Source of the DNA: Leptospira biflexa
GTDB taxonomy: Bacteria; Spirochaetota; Leptospiria; Turneriellales; DYLW01
Reading direction: 5' to 3'
NCBI GenBank assembly: GCA_020721865.1
Contig: DYLW01000002.1
Coordinates: 1 to 58,948, forward strand
Length of the DNA: 58,948 bases
Below the pieces are notes generated by a model. That model was not told the origin of the DNA. It saw nothing but the letters and a program-made list of their open reading frames with translations, and did no database searches. The position numbers and the translations under genes were made by a program. Every line of letters starts with the position of its first letter. The first letter of the stretch is position 1. Below, one piece after another: positions 1 through 8,024 of this stretch.

Positions 1-119
1 GGTCCCTATGATGTCATCTATTTTTTTTTGTTGCACTTCAGATTTGAATTAGGCCGGTGACGTCACGGTACATACTCTTTTTTTCTTGACTATTTATCTG
101 ATTTTTTATTGCATCCTGT

Positions 120-524
120 ATGCCTGTAATCGCAAAAAAACCAACCACTCCTGCAAGGACTTCCAAACCGTCAAAAAAGAAATCCGGCATGGAGGGAATG
201 GGGTCATCCCTGGATGATAAATTTTTTGTTTTACATGAGCGCATTATCCGTGTTGAGGAGGAACTCTCCCACCAGAGGGAGATGCTGATTTTCATACAAC
301 AGAGTGTTGATAAACGCTTTGAGGATATATATCGATATATGGATAAGCGTTTTGATGCCATCGATAAACGCTTTGAAGCGATAGACAAACGCTTTGAATC
401 GATGGATAAACGTTTTGAGGATATGCAGAGGTATATGGATAAGCGATTTTCCATGCTACAGTGGCTCATTGGGCTGGGCTTTTCTTTGCTGGCTATTGTC
501 ATCGCCATTATGCGGGTTTTATAA
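120..524 (+). CDS. DKRFE-repeat coiled-coil protein with C-terminal membrane anchor
   Basis: Small protein of 134 residues and unknown function. After a Lys/Pro/Ser-rich N-terminus (residues 1-30) comes a predicted coiled coil (about 35-110) built from heptads of the form DKRFExI/M. Two copies of an 11-residue variant (DKRFED followed by I/MxRYM) flank the simple heptads. The C-terminus (about 113-134) is one hydrophobic helix with no cytoplasmic tail, so the protein is probably tail-anchored in the inner membrane. The architecture resembles Borrelia Bdr proteins and many short 'DKRF' proteins of unknown function; that is a likeness in layout, not proof of homology. The start is uncertain: no clear ribosome-binding site precedes ATG 120, and ATG 189 is an alternative. 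It is followed by an imperfect 7-bp stem (527-533 with 566-572). Confidence 0.6.
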   Translation: MPVIAKKPTTPARTSKPSKKKSGMEGMGSSLDDKFFVLHERIIRVEEELSHQREMLIFIQQSVDKRFEDIYRYMDKRFDAIDKRFEAIDKRFESMDKRFEDMQRYMDKRFSMLQWLIGLGFSLLAIVIAIMRVL

Positions 525-631
525 CTATTAGCCCGGGGGATTGAGGCGTAACACAACTGGGTGCAGGCTAATGTTCCCATAAAAAAATCATTTTATCATT
601 GTTGGGATGTCTCAAAAAACAAATTAGGATT

Positions 632-2479
632 ATGAAAATAAAAAATGTTGCCATCATTGCCCACGTGGACCATGGCAAAACCACCATGGTGGATAAAATT
701 CTGGATTTCTGTTCCACTCTGGATGAAAAGGAAAAAACCGAACGGGTCATGGACTCCAATGACATTGAACGGGAGAGAGGCATCACCATCTTATCTAAAA
801 ACACAGCGGTATTATACAAAGATTACAAGATCAATATCATCGACACCCCCGGCCACTCCGATTTTGGCGGGGAGGTGGAACGGGTACTGAGGATGGCGGA
901 CGGGGCACTTCTGCTGGTGGACGCCATTGAAGGTGCCATGCCCCAGACCCGGTTTGTTCTCAAAAAAGCTATGGAACTGAAACTGGATATTATTCTGGTG
1001 GTCAATAAAATTGACCGTCCGATGGTGGATAAAGCCCAGGTGGACAAGGTCATTGACGGAGTGCTGGAACTTTTTATTGAACTGGGTGCGAACGATGACC
1101 AGTTGGATTTTCCCATTGTCTATGCGAGTGCCAAGGAAGGGTTTGCCCTCCGCTCTTGGGGAGACGCACGGGAAAATATTTCTCCACTTCTGGATATGGT
1201 TTTAGAGAAGATTCCGGACGCGACAAAAAATCCGGATGGCCCATTCCAGTTTCAGGTCACCACATTGGATTATAATGACTATCTGGGGAGAATATGCATC
1301 GGCAAGATTCATTCCGGCTCCGTCAAAAGAGGGGACGAGGTGGTCCTCATTGCTCAGGAAAAAATCGCTACTGAGGGCGTCACGGAAAACGTCGCTCCTG
1401 TGAAGCTCATCCGGTATCGCATCACCAAGCTATTCACCTTTCTGGGGCTCAAACGCATCGAGACCGATTATGCCCAGAGTGGCGATGTGATTGCCATAGC
1501 CGGCATTGATATTATGACCATTGGGGATACTCTTTGCAACCCGGAAAATCCGGTAGCACTGGAGCGGATTGCCATTGATCCACCCACGGTGTCTGTCACC
1601 CTTCTTGTAAATGACTCCCCGTTTGCCGGCAAAGAAGGGAAATACGTCACTTCCCGGAATCTGCGGGACAGGATGGAAAGGGAACTCAAAAGCAATATTT
1701 CCCTGGAGATGGAAGACCATGGGGATTCCTTTACCGTAAAAGGAAGGGGAGAGCTGCAACTGGCCATTTTAATGGAGAACATGCGACGGGAGAATTATGA
1801 ATTTGGGGTATCCAAACCCAAGGTGATCAACAAACAGATTTCCGGCAAAACCTATGAACCCTTTGAAGAAATTACCATGGATTTACCGGAGGCCTATTCC
1901 GGGGCCATCATCCGGGAGCTGAACCAGCGAAAGGGAATACTGGCTTTCATGGAAAACCTCTCCGAGACTTTTGTTCGGATTAAATATGAAATACCCACAC
2001 GCGGGTTTATTGGATTCCGGAATTTTTTTCTCACAGAAACCCGCGGGGAAGGCTCCCTGTCCGGGATTTTTCTGGAGTACCGTCCCTATGCCGGAGATAT
2101 TTCCGAACGCAAACGCGGAGCCTTAGTGAGCATGGAAAGCGGGATGGCAAATTCCTATGGTTTGTTCAACCTCCAGGAAAGGGGGGATTTATTCATTGGG
2201 CCGCAAACTCCGGTATACGCCGGCATGATTGTGGGTCTGCATTCCCGGGAAAATGATCTGGATGTGAATCCCATGAAGGAAAAGAAGATGACCAATGTGC
2301 GGGCATCCGGCACCGATGAGGCCATCCGTTTAATACCACCCCTTCCGTTAAATATTGAATTGGCCATGGATACCATCCAGAGCGATGAAATCATAGAAAT
2401 CACTCCCCGTAGCATCCGTTTACGCAAGCGTATTCTGGATGTGGCCGGACGCAAACGCTCCCGTTACGCCATGGCGTAA
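632..2479 (+). CDS. typA: Ribosome-associated GTPase TypA/BipA
   Basis: Translational GTPase of the EF-G/LepA superfamily that binds the 70S ribosome and helps large-subunit assembly and growth under stress or cold. The N-terminal G domain shows the P-loop AHVDHGKTT, switch II DTPGHSDFGGEVER and the NKID motif. The C-terminal half has the BipA-specific GFIGFRNFFLTETRGEG segment. The product is 615 residues, the usual length. The frame is open upstream to a TTG at 599, but ATG 632 gives the standard start MKIKNVAIIAHVDHG and is preferred, although the AGGA at 626-629 is very close to it. The next gene begins 5 nt downstream of the stop, so the two are probably co-transcribed. Confidence 0.97.
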   Translation: MKIKNVAIIAHVDHGKTTMVDKILDFCSTLDEKEKTERVMDSNDIERERGITILSKNTAVLYKDYKINIIDTPGHSDFGGEVERVLRMADGALLLVDAIEGAMPQTRFVLKKAMELKLDIILVVNKIDRPMVDKAQVDKVIDGVLELFIELGANDDQLDFPIVYASAKEGFALRSWGDARENISPLLDMVLEKIPDATKNPDGPFQFQVTTLDYNDYLGRICIGKIHSGSVKRGDEVVLIAQEKIATEGVTENVAPVKLIRYRITKLFTFLGLKRIETDYAQSGDVIAIAGIDIMTIGDTLCNPENPVALERIAIDPPTVSVTLLVNDSPFAGKEGKYVTSRNLRDRMERELKSNISLEMEDHGDSFTVKGRGELQLAILMENMRRENYEFGVSKPKVINKQISGKTYEPFEEITMDLPEAYSGAIIRELNQRKGILAFMENLSETFVRIKYEIPTRGFIGFRNFFLTETRGEGSLSGIFLEYRPYAGDISERKRGALVSMESGMANSYGLFNLQERGDLFIGPQTPVYAGMIVGLHSRENDLDVNPMKEKKMTNVRASGTDEAIRLIPPLPLNIELAMDTIQSDEIIEITPRSIRLRKRILDVAGRKRSRYAMA

Positions 2480-2484
2480 TCCCG

Positions 2485-2985
2485 GTGTTCTGGCCGGGAA
2501 ATGCCGGGGAGAAAATTTGGATTCCAAATAATGCTTTACCGGTTTGGCCGCTTAGCCGGATATCCTCCATGGCGTTATCCGGGGGAATCATTCTGGGCAG
2601 AATCCGCAGATGGTTTTTTGTCCTTTTTTTTATGGTGGTATATTCTGTCATAGGATACTATTATCTGGAGGGATTGTTTGAAAAACATCTGAGGAACGAT
2701 GGTGTCCTTGTCTATGGTGAGTTTTTATTCTGGATTATCTTTTTTTCTGTGGTTTATTTTATTTCCCGTTTAACTGTGATGACTTGGGGAGTTTATTTCT
2801 CCCCAGGGGAAAAAGCCGGAGTCCATGCCACGGCCTATGAAGATGACGGTCCCAAAGAAATCATTCTGGAAAAAGCAGAGCCGGAGCCAGAAGCCATTGG
2901 CCACAAAGTCAAAGATGTCAATAAGAAAAACCCCATCATGGACATTCTTTCTCCATCGGGAGAGGGAGAGAACCCCCCCCCATAA
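2485..2985 (+). CDS. Small membrane protein of unknown function with poly-C tract at its 3' end
   Basis: Unrecognised protein of up to 166 residues. Two hydrophobic helices (about residues 43-65 and 80-106 counted from GTG 2485) are followed by an acidic, Glu/Pro-rich cytoplasmic tail. GTG 2485 lies 5 nt after the typA stop, which suggests coupling. ATG 2569 (starting MALSGGIILGR) is an alternative that leaves the first helix intact. Neither has a good ribosome-binding site. The gene ends in a run of nine C (2973-2981) immediately before the TAA. A one-base change in the run would replace the end EN-PPP with a longer tail in either other frame, so the 3' end could be phase-variable or could hide a sequencing error. 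Confidence 0.55.
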   Translation: MFWPGNAGEKIWIPNNALPVWPLSRISSMALSGGIILGRIRRWFFVLFFMVVYSVIGYYYLEGLFEKHLRNDGVLVYGEFLFWIIFFSVVYFISRLTVMTWGVYFSPGEKAGVHATAYEDDGPKEIILEKAEPEPEAIGHKVKDVNKKNPIMDILSPSGEGENPPP

Positions 2986-3048
2986 AAATTTTGCTTCCCC
3001 GCGGAACGTTATATCACATTCGCAGGGACGTCCATTTTTGTTGCAGTG

Positions 3049-3084
3049 CCATCGGCTGCGTCCGACGGCGATGGGTTATTTTTT
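3049..3084 (+). terminator. Possible rho-independent terminator for the typA unit
   Basis: A 6-bp stem CCATCG (3049-3054) with CGATGG (3069-3074) is followed on the plus strand by TTATTTTTT. It overlaps the last codons of the convergent aspS gene. The stem is short and the loop long, so this is a tentative call. Confidence 0.3.
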
Positions 3085-4905
3085 CGCTATGGAACGGACG
3101 TAAAGCTCCCGCAGTTGTTTTTCATCCGCATACGAAGGAGCCTGGCTCATCAGACACTGGCCTTTCTGGGTTTTGGGGAATGCAATCACATCCCGGATGG
3201 AACTTCTTTTCAAAGCCAGCATGAGCATCCTGTCCACTCCAAAGGCCAGTCCGCCGTGAGGTGGGGCACCAAACTGGAGAGCTTCCAGCAGGAAGCCGAA
3301 CCGGGCTTTTGCCTCTTCTTTGCCAATCCCAAGGAGGTTGAAGATGGCAGATTGGAGCTCGGTATCATGAATCCTGATGCTGCCACCGCCCAGTTCCACG
3401 CCATTCAGGACAAAGTCATAGGCGTTGGTTTTAACATTATGAATCTGTTCTTTTTCTTCCGGAGTGATTTCATCCACATGGCGGGACCCGATTTTTTTCA
3501 CCAGGTCTTTATGCTCCGGAATGGGAGAAGTAAAAGGGTGGTGCTGGCTGTTGAAGCGTTTTTCCGTGTCATCCCATTCAAAGAGAGGGAAGTCAATCAC
3601 CCAGAGTGCGTTCCACTTGCCTTCCGGAATCAGTTTGAAACGTTCTGCCAGACGCAGACGAAGAGCGGAGAGGGTGGCAAAAACAATTTCTTCCCGGTCA
3701 GCCGCAAAAAAGATAATATCTCCGGGTTTGGAGCCGGTCAATTTTATCAGTTCGGCCTTGGATGCATCCGGAAAATATTTTCCCACACTGCTTTCCAGTC
3801 CATTTTCTGTGTGTTTGATCCAGGCCAGTCCTTTTGCTTTATAGTCGCCCATAACCCAGTTTGTTAATTCATCAATGTCTTTGCGGGAAAGCTGGCCGCC
3901 ACCGGGAACGCAGATGGCTTTGATCCGGTGTTTGTTCTGTGCGGCTTCCTGGAATACTTTAAATTCGGTGGTTTTTCCCCATTCGCCCAGTTCGATGAGG
4001 TGGATGCCAAACCGGGTATCCGGACGGTCAATTCCATAGGTTTCCACCGCATCCCGGTATGTCATGCGGGAAACATTTTCATCAATATGAATGTCAAATA
4101 CGTTTTTCATGGAGCCCAGAATCATCTTTTGCGTGACATCCATGATCATATTCTGGTTGATAAAGCTCATTTCCACGTCAATCTGGGTGAACTCCGGCTG
4201 GCGGTCTTTCCGGAGATCCTCATCCCGGAAACAGCGGGCAATCTGATAATAGCGTTCCACCTGTCCCACCATCAGAATCTGCTTGAATATCTGGGGAGAT
4301 TGTGGGAGGGCGTAAAAGTCCCCCGGATTCAGGCGGGAGGGAACCAGAAAGTCCCGTGCTCCTTCCGGAGTGGATTTATTCAGGATGGGGGTTTCCACTT
4401 CCCAGAAGCCATTTTCATTGAAAAAATTTCTTACATAATTGTATAATTCATGACGAGCACGTACCGCTTCCTGCATGGGAGTCCGCCGCAAGTCCAGATA
4501 CCGGTACTTGAGCCGCTGTTCTTCTCCGGGTTCTTCATCGTAATCATCCAGAGGAATGGGGGATGGTTTGCTTTTGGACAATACGGTCAAATCTTCTGCC
4601 ACCATTTCAATGGTTCCGGTGGGAATTTTTTCATTGATGGCTTCCTTTGCCCGGGCACGCAGTTTACCCCGGATGAGCACCACATCTTCACCGCGCAGGC
4701 CATCGGCTTTTTCCAGAAGCGAAGCATCCGCAGATTTATCAAACACAATCTGGAGGATACCGGAGCGGTCACGGAGGTCCACAAAAATCACCCCGCCCTG
4801 ATCCCGATACCGAAACACCCAGCCAGAAACAACCCGTTCTTTATTGTCCACGTCTTTCAGAGTTAGAGTGGCACATCCCACTCTTCTTTCCAGAATTTCA
4901 TCCAT
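3076..4905 (-). CDS. aspS: Aspartyl-tRNA synthetase, bacterial type
   Basis: Class II synthetase that charges tRNA-Asp. Visible in order are an N-terminal OB-fold anticodon-binding domain (about 10-120), motif 2 (FRDEDLRKDRQPEFTQID), the GAD insertion typical of bacterial AspRS (about 300-430), and the catalytic core ending in GVELGGGSIRIHD and motif 3 (GLAFGVDRMLML). The bacterial C-terminal end has FPKTQKGQCLM. The product is 609 residues, normal for the family. The frame extends upstream to 4938, but ATG 4905 gives the expected start MDEILERRVGCATL. No gatCAB genes are nearby, so discriminating versus non-discriminating specificity cannot be told from context. It is transcribed divergently from the HD-GYP gene and converges on the typA unit. 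Confidence 0.96.
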   Translation of the reverse strand: MDEILERRVGCATLTLKDVDNKERVVSGWVFRYRDQGGVIFVDLRDRSGILQIVFDKSADASLLEKADGLRGEDVVLIRGKLRARAKEAINEKIPTGTIEMVAEDLTVLSKSKPSPIPLDDYDEEPGEEQRLKYRYLDLRRTPMQEAVRARHELYNYVRNFFNENGFWEVETPILNKSTPEGARDFLVPSRLNPGDFYALPQSPQIFKQILMVGQVERYYQIARCFRDEDLRKDRQPEFTQIDVEMSFINQNMIMDVTQKMILGSMKNVFDIHIDENVSRMTYRDAVETYGIDRPDTRFGIHLIELGEWGKTTEFKVFQEAAQNKHRIKAICVPGGGQLSRKDIDELTNWVMGDYKAKGLAWIKHTENGLESSVGKYFPDASKAELIKLTGSKPGDIIFFAADREEIVFATLSALRLRLAERFKLIPEGKWNALWVIDFPLFEWDDTEKRFNSQHHPFTSPIPEHKDLVKKIGSRHVDEITPEEKEQIHNVKTNAYDFVLNGVELGGGSIRIHDTELQSAIFNLLGIGKEEAKARFGFLLEALQFGAPPHGGLAFGVDRMLMLALKRSSIRDVIAFPKTQKGQCLMSQAPSYADEKQLRELYVRSIAKK

Positions 4906-5206
4906 AGGGTTAATTTTTTTTCCATAATGACGCGTCAAATCTATTCAAACCGCGGAGTATCCATTTTCCCAGAAGTGGACAGGAAAAGTCTTGACCTTTG
5001 GCTTGCCCAATTATTTATCCTCTTGATGGATTTCATCCGCTGCGAAATATTTCTTACCATCGAATTTTTTAATCCCATTCTGGTCGATGGAAAACCGCCG
5101 CTTCCCCGGTATTTCCAGAAAAATCCAACCGGAGACAGGATTTTTCTTTGCAGGATGATATTACACTAACTGGGATACTGCCCGATAATAGTGGAAAGAG
5201 GTAACA
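4906..5206. other. Divergent intergenic region between aspS and the HD-GYP gene
   Basis: About 300 bp without a convincing gene. It holds a perfect 10-bp palindrome TGACGCGTCA (4928-4937) just upstream of aspS and the candidate promoter of the HD-GYP gene. On the minus strand one frame from about 5160 to 5011 reads like protein (ending AADEIHQEDK) but has no ATG, GTG or TTG after its upstream stop. It may be the remnant of a small gene. Confidence 0.4.
5161..5189 (+). promoter_or_regulatory. Candidate sigma-70 promoter for the HD-GYP gene
   Basis: TTACAC (5161-5166) is separated by 17 nt from GATAAT (5184-5189), followed by the Shine-Dalgarno AGAGG (5197-5201) that serves the TTG start at 5207. 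Matches are partial (4/6 and 5/6). Confidence 0.35.
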
Positions 5207-6370
5207 TTGCACGGTTTTGAAAAAAAGGAAGTCACTATTGCAAAAATTAAAGAAAAGGAAGTCCTGGATGGAAACCTGATTTCTGCGACATCGCTGGAGA
5301 TACTTTTCCCTAAAAATACCAAAATTCAGGATACGCTGATTGCGGAATTGAAAACCCGGAATGATAAATATTATCTGATCACGGAAAAGGTCAATGAGAA
5401 CCCTCCTCTGGTGGAAAAAAAATTTCATGACGATACATTATCCTTTATTCGCGATTTTTTTCTGGAAACAAAGAACAATAACGCAGTATCCTTGGATGCT
5501 TTCCAATATATTAAAAACCTGAACGCCACCCTCAAAACAGATATGTCGCTGCATTTAATGGAACCATATCGCTTGAATTTATTTGATGAAATGGATGATC
5601 CATCGGACTGGGTTTACAACCACACGGTAAACACAGTGATTCTTACCATGTTCCATTCTCTGGTCAATGATCTTCCACCCCAGGAAATCAATGATTACAC
5701 AGAGGCTGCCTGGTTTCATGACATCGGTCATGCATTCAGCGACCCCGGTCTGCTGTTCTCCCCCAAAAGGCTCACAGAGGAGCAATGGCACCCTCTGACC
5801 GCCCATCCACACAAAGGGTATGAACTGCTCAAGGAAATTCCCGTATCGGACGGCGTGAGGCAGGGGGTTTTATTCCACCATGAGAATTTTGACGAAAACG
5901 GATTTCCCACCACGTTGCCGTATTCCCGGCTGCCCATGACTCCACGGATTATTGCGATGGCCAGCGTTTTTGAGAATTTATTTTCCGCCAAGCCATACCG
6001 CAAAGGACTGGGATTTATTGGTGCATTATCCACCATGTTTTCCTATGCGGACACCCGGTTCGAATATGATCTCCTGTCCCGGTTTGTCCGCACCATTGCC
6101 AAAGCTTCCATTGGGGATGCCTCCTTCTATGCACCGGGGCAGTACGCAGTAACCAACCTGGGTGAAATCTGTATTATCCGGGATGTAACCAGAGATCTAT
6201 TAAAACCAGTGATTGATGTAATTACCGAAGCCAATGGTAAAATTCGGAAAACTTTTCTCACTATCAATCTCTTTAATGATTATAACCGTCGTCTGGGAAA
6301 AATCTATACCTATGAGCAGAGTCTTGTGGTTAAAGAAAAGCTTTTCAAGGCAGTTCAGTATCGTTTTTAA
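5207..6370 (+). CDS. HD-GYP-related protein with degenerate metal-site motifs
   Basis: Protein of 387 residues whose C-terminal half is an HD-GYP domain, the family of cyclic di-GMP phosphodiesterases. The N-terminal about 130 residues match no domain I recognise. The motifs are altered. The HD site reads FHDIGHA (H171, D172; the usual HDIGK lysine is His). HPHKGYELL is kept and HHE is present at 224-226. The GYP signature reads ENGFP. The segment normally DxYDALTxxRPYR reads ASVFENLFSAKPYR, losing acidic metal-binding positions. It may be a c-di-GMP sensor or weak enzyme rather than a typical hydrolase. The TTG start is supported by AGAGG (5197-5201) five bases upstream. It stands alone, with the next gene 51 nt downstream. 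Confidence 0.8.
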   Translation: MHGFEKKEVTIAKIKEKEVLDGNLISATSLEILFPKNTKIQDTLIAELKTRNDKYYLITEKVNENPPLVEKKFHDDTLSFIRDFFLETKNNNAVSLDAFQYIKNLNATLKTDMSLHLMEPYRLNLFDEMDDPSDWVYNHTVNTVILTMFHSLVNDLPPQEINDYTEAAWFHDIGHAFSDPGLLFSPKRLTEEQWHPLTAHPHKGYELLKEIPVSDGVRQGVLFHHENFDENGFPTTLPYSRLPMTPRIIAMASVFENLFSAKPYRKGLGFIGALSTMFSYADTRFEYDLLSRFVRTIAKASIGDASFYAPGQYAVTNLGEICIIRDVTRDLLKPVIDVITEANGKIRKTFLTINLFNDYNRRLGKIYTYEQSLVVKEKLFKAVQYRF

Positions 6371-6421
6371 TTTATGTTTTAAAATGGTTTTCCCTGTATC
6401 TTTATTTCAGAGAATGATAAT

Positions 6422-7561
6422 ATGAAGTATTTTGTTGTTGCCATGGCGACTTTTTTCATAACGGGCGGAATCCACTCCGTCCCGGAAATACCGCTGGATG
6501 AAAGCATTTCCTATATTTCCGGCATAGGGGTTCCGCCCCAGTCCATTTTATACCCCAGAATGATAACTTCGCCCTATCTGGATTATTCCAGAAGGCTGCA
6601 CAATGGATGGTCACAGATTCGCAAGGCAAGTCTGGATAACATCCCATCCTGGAGTAAAAAAGAGATACCGGAAAAAATCCATACCGTTTTTTACCCTTTT
6701 GGCGGGCCGGACGCCATGAACGCCCTGACCTTTTTTCCGGACGCAGAAAAATATATTCTGATGGGACTGGAATCGCCCGGTGAGATACCGAATCCGGTTG
6801 CCCTCTCCCGAAAAAAAGATACCATTGGCCTGAGGCTGATATTGTCCTCCATGAACGAAATCCTGGGGCAAAACTTTTTCCATACGCTGAAGATGGAAAA
6901 AAAAATAGCCCACCATCCGTACAACGGAACCACGGGAATCATAGCCATCATGGCAAAAAGACTGGGATATAAAATAATATCCGTGGAATTTTTTCCCACC
7001 CATGCCGTCCAGAAATGGAAAGGCATGAAAATGGTTGTGGAAGATCATAATAATAAAATGAAAACTATTTATTATATCCAGGCCAATATTGATGACCGTT
7101 ATTTTTCGCAGAACACGGTACTGGTAAAATTTCTGCAGGAAAATCCGTTTGATATTACCATGTTGAAAGCGGCTTCGTACTTGATGTTTCTTCCATCTTT
7201 TGATGATATCCGGAATTTTATTCTGGCAAAAAGCCCCATTATCTTGCAGGACGCATCCGGCATTCCATATCATTTTTTCCAACCACAGAAATTTGATGTC
7301 CGTCTTTATGGTGATTATGATAAGCCCATCCCATTGTTTGCAAATAGGTGCCAGCCGGATCTCCGTGCCAGCATAAAGGTTAAATCCCAAGGCGGAATTC
7401 CATTTTTTTATGGATATATTTCACCTCATTACAAGAAAACTTATCTTATGGTAGCCCGGGCAAAAAATCCCTCCGCCGATACCATTGTCTATGACCAGTC
7501 CACTTCCAAGGGGATTAGCACCCAATGCACGGGGGGAAGGCTGATTATTATCCGGCATTAA
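6422..7561 (+). CDS. Conserved exported protein of unknown function
   Basis: Protein of 379 residues with an N-terminal signal peptide (hydrophobic segment about 3-15, likely cleaved near the VAMATFF-GG region) and no other membrane helix. A striking central motif, YPFGGPDAMNALTFFPDA (about residues 90-107), followed by YILMGLESPGEIP, resembles a segment of uncharacterised periplasmic or secreted proteins seen in several phyla. I know of no assigned function. The C-terminal third has alternating strand-like segments. It follows the HD-GYP gene on the same strand by 51 nt. The start context (AGAG then AATGATAAT before ATG) is weak but gives the only good signal peptide. Confidence 0.75.
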   Translation: MKYFVVAMATFFITGGIHSVPEIPLDESISYISGIGVPPQSILYPRMITSPYLDYSRRLHNGWSQIRKASLDNIPSWSKKEIPEKIHTVFYPFGGPDAMNALTFFPDAEKYILMGLESPGEIPNPVALSRKKDTIGLRLILSSMNEILGQNFFHTLKMEKKIAHHPYNGTTGIIAIMAKRLGYKIISVEFFPTHAVQKWKGMKMVVEDHNNKMKTIYYIQANIDDRYFSQNTVLVKFLQENPFDITMLKAASYLMFLPSFDDIRNFILAKSPIILQDASGIPYHFFQPQKFDVRLYGDYDKPIPLFANRCQPDLRASIKVKSQGGIPFFYGYISPHYKKTYLMVARAKNPSADTIVYDQSTSKGISTQCTGGRLIIIRH

Positions 7562-7573
7562 AATAAATTATCC

Positions 7574-7601
7574 TTGACTATAGAGAAAAAAAAAATAAGA
7601 T
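7574..7601 (+). promoter_or_regulatory. Candidate promoter of the coiled-coil/TPR/CNBD unit
   Basis: TTGACT (7574-7579), a 16-nt spacer that is almost a pure A-tract, and TAAGAT (7596-7601). The strong Shine-Dalgarno GGAGG (7610-7614) of the first gene follows. Confidence 0.45.
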
Positions 7602-7619
7602 AAAATCACGGAGGCAAAA

Positions 7620-8009
7620 ATGGATAATCCGGACAAAAAAATAGAAGAACTCCAGAAAGAAATCCTGACTTTGAATGCAACCCTGAAGGGTTATGAGACG
7701 GTGTTGCGTTTGAATGACAGGGAAATCTCCACACTGGAGGAAATGATTACCATGTATGAACAGATTGTGGAATTTTCCCGCCGGGAGCTGATGAACGCAA
7801 GGGAAACGGAAAAGGCCAATGAGCTTTTGAATGAACTAAAGCGGGATGAGCTGATGGAGGCCAAAAGGGAGTTCCAGGCAAAAGAAGCGGTTTCCGAATT
7901 AAGCCGGGATGAGCTCATTTCTGCGTTGAACAAGATTGAAACGCTGGAAAAAGAAAACCGCAAACTACGAGAAGAGAGGGAAAAAGCATTATTCACCAAA
8001 CCTGAATAA
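7620..8009 (+). CDS. Short coiled-coil protein, first gene of a three-gene unit
   Basis: Soluble, highly charged protein of 129 residues that is predicted to be one long coiled coil from about residue 5 to 122. It is rich in Glu, Leu, Lys and Arg, with internal repeats of the type SRDELI/MxA (at about 55, 75 and 95). It has no signal peptide or membrane helix. The start is secure: GGAGG lies five bases upstream of the ATG. It is 15 nt upstream of the membrane TPR gene and shares a candidate promoter with it, which suggests an adaptor or scaffold for that protein. The function is unknown. Confidence 0.75.
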   Translation: MDNPDKKIEELQKEILTLNATLKGYETVLRLNDREISTLEEMITMYEQIVEFSRRELMNARETEKANELLNELKRDELMEAKREFQAKEAVSELSRDELISALNKIETLEKENRKLREEREKALFTKPE

Positions 8010-8024
8010 GCGATAATAAATAAG

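Noticed and set aside
3046..3867. Open plus-strand frame of 273 codons opposite aspS
   Set aside because: Antisense shadow of the AspRS catalytic core.
5011..5163. Protein-like minus-strand frame ending AADEIHQEDK
   Set aside because: No start codon after the upstream stop and no ribosome-binding site; kept only as a note on the intergenic region.
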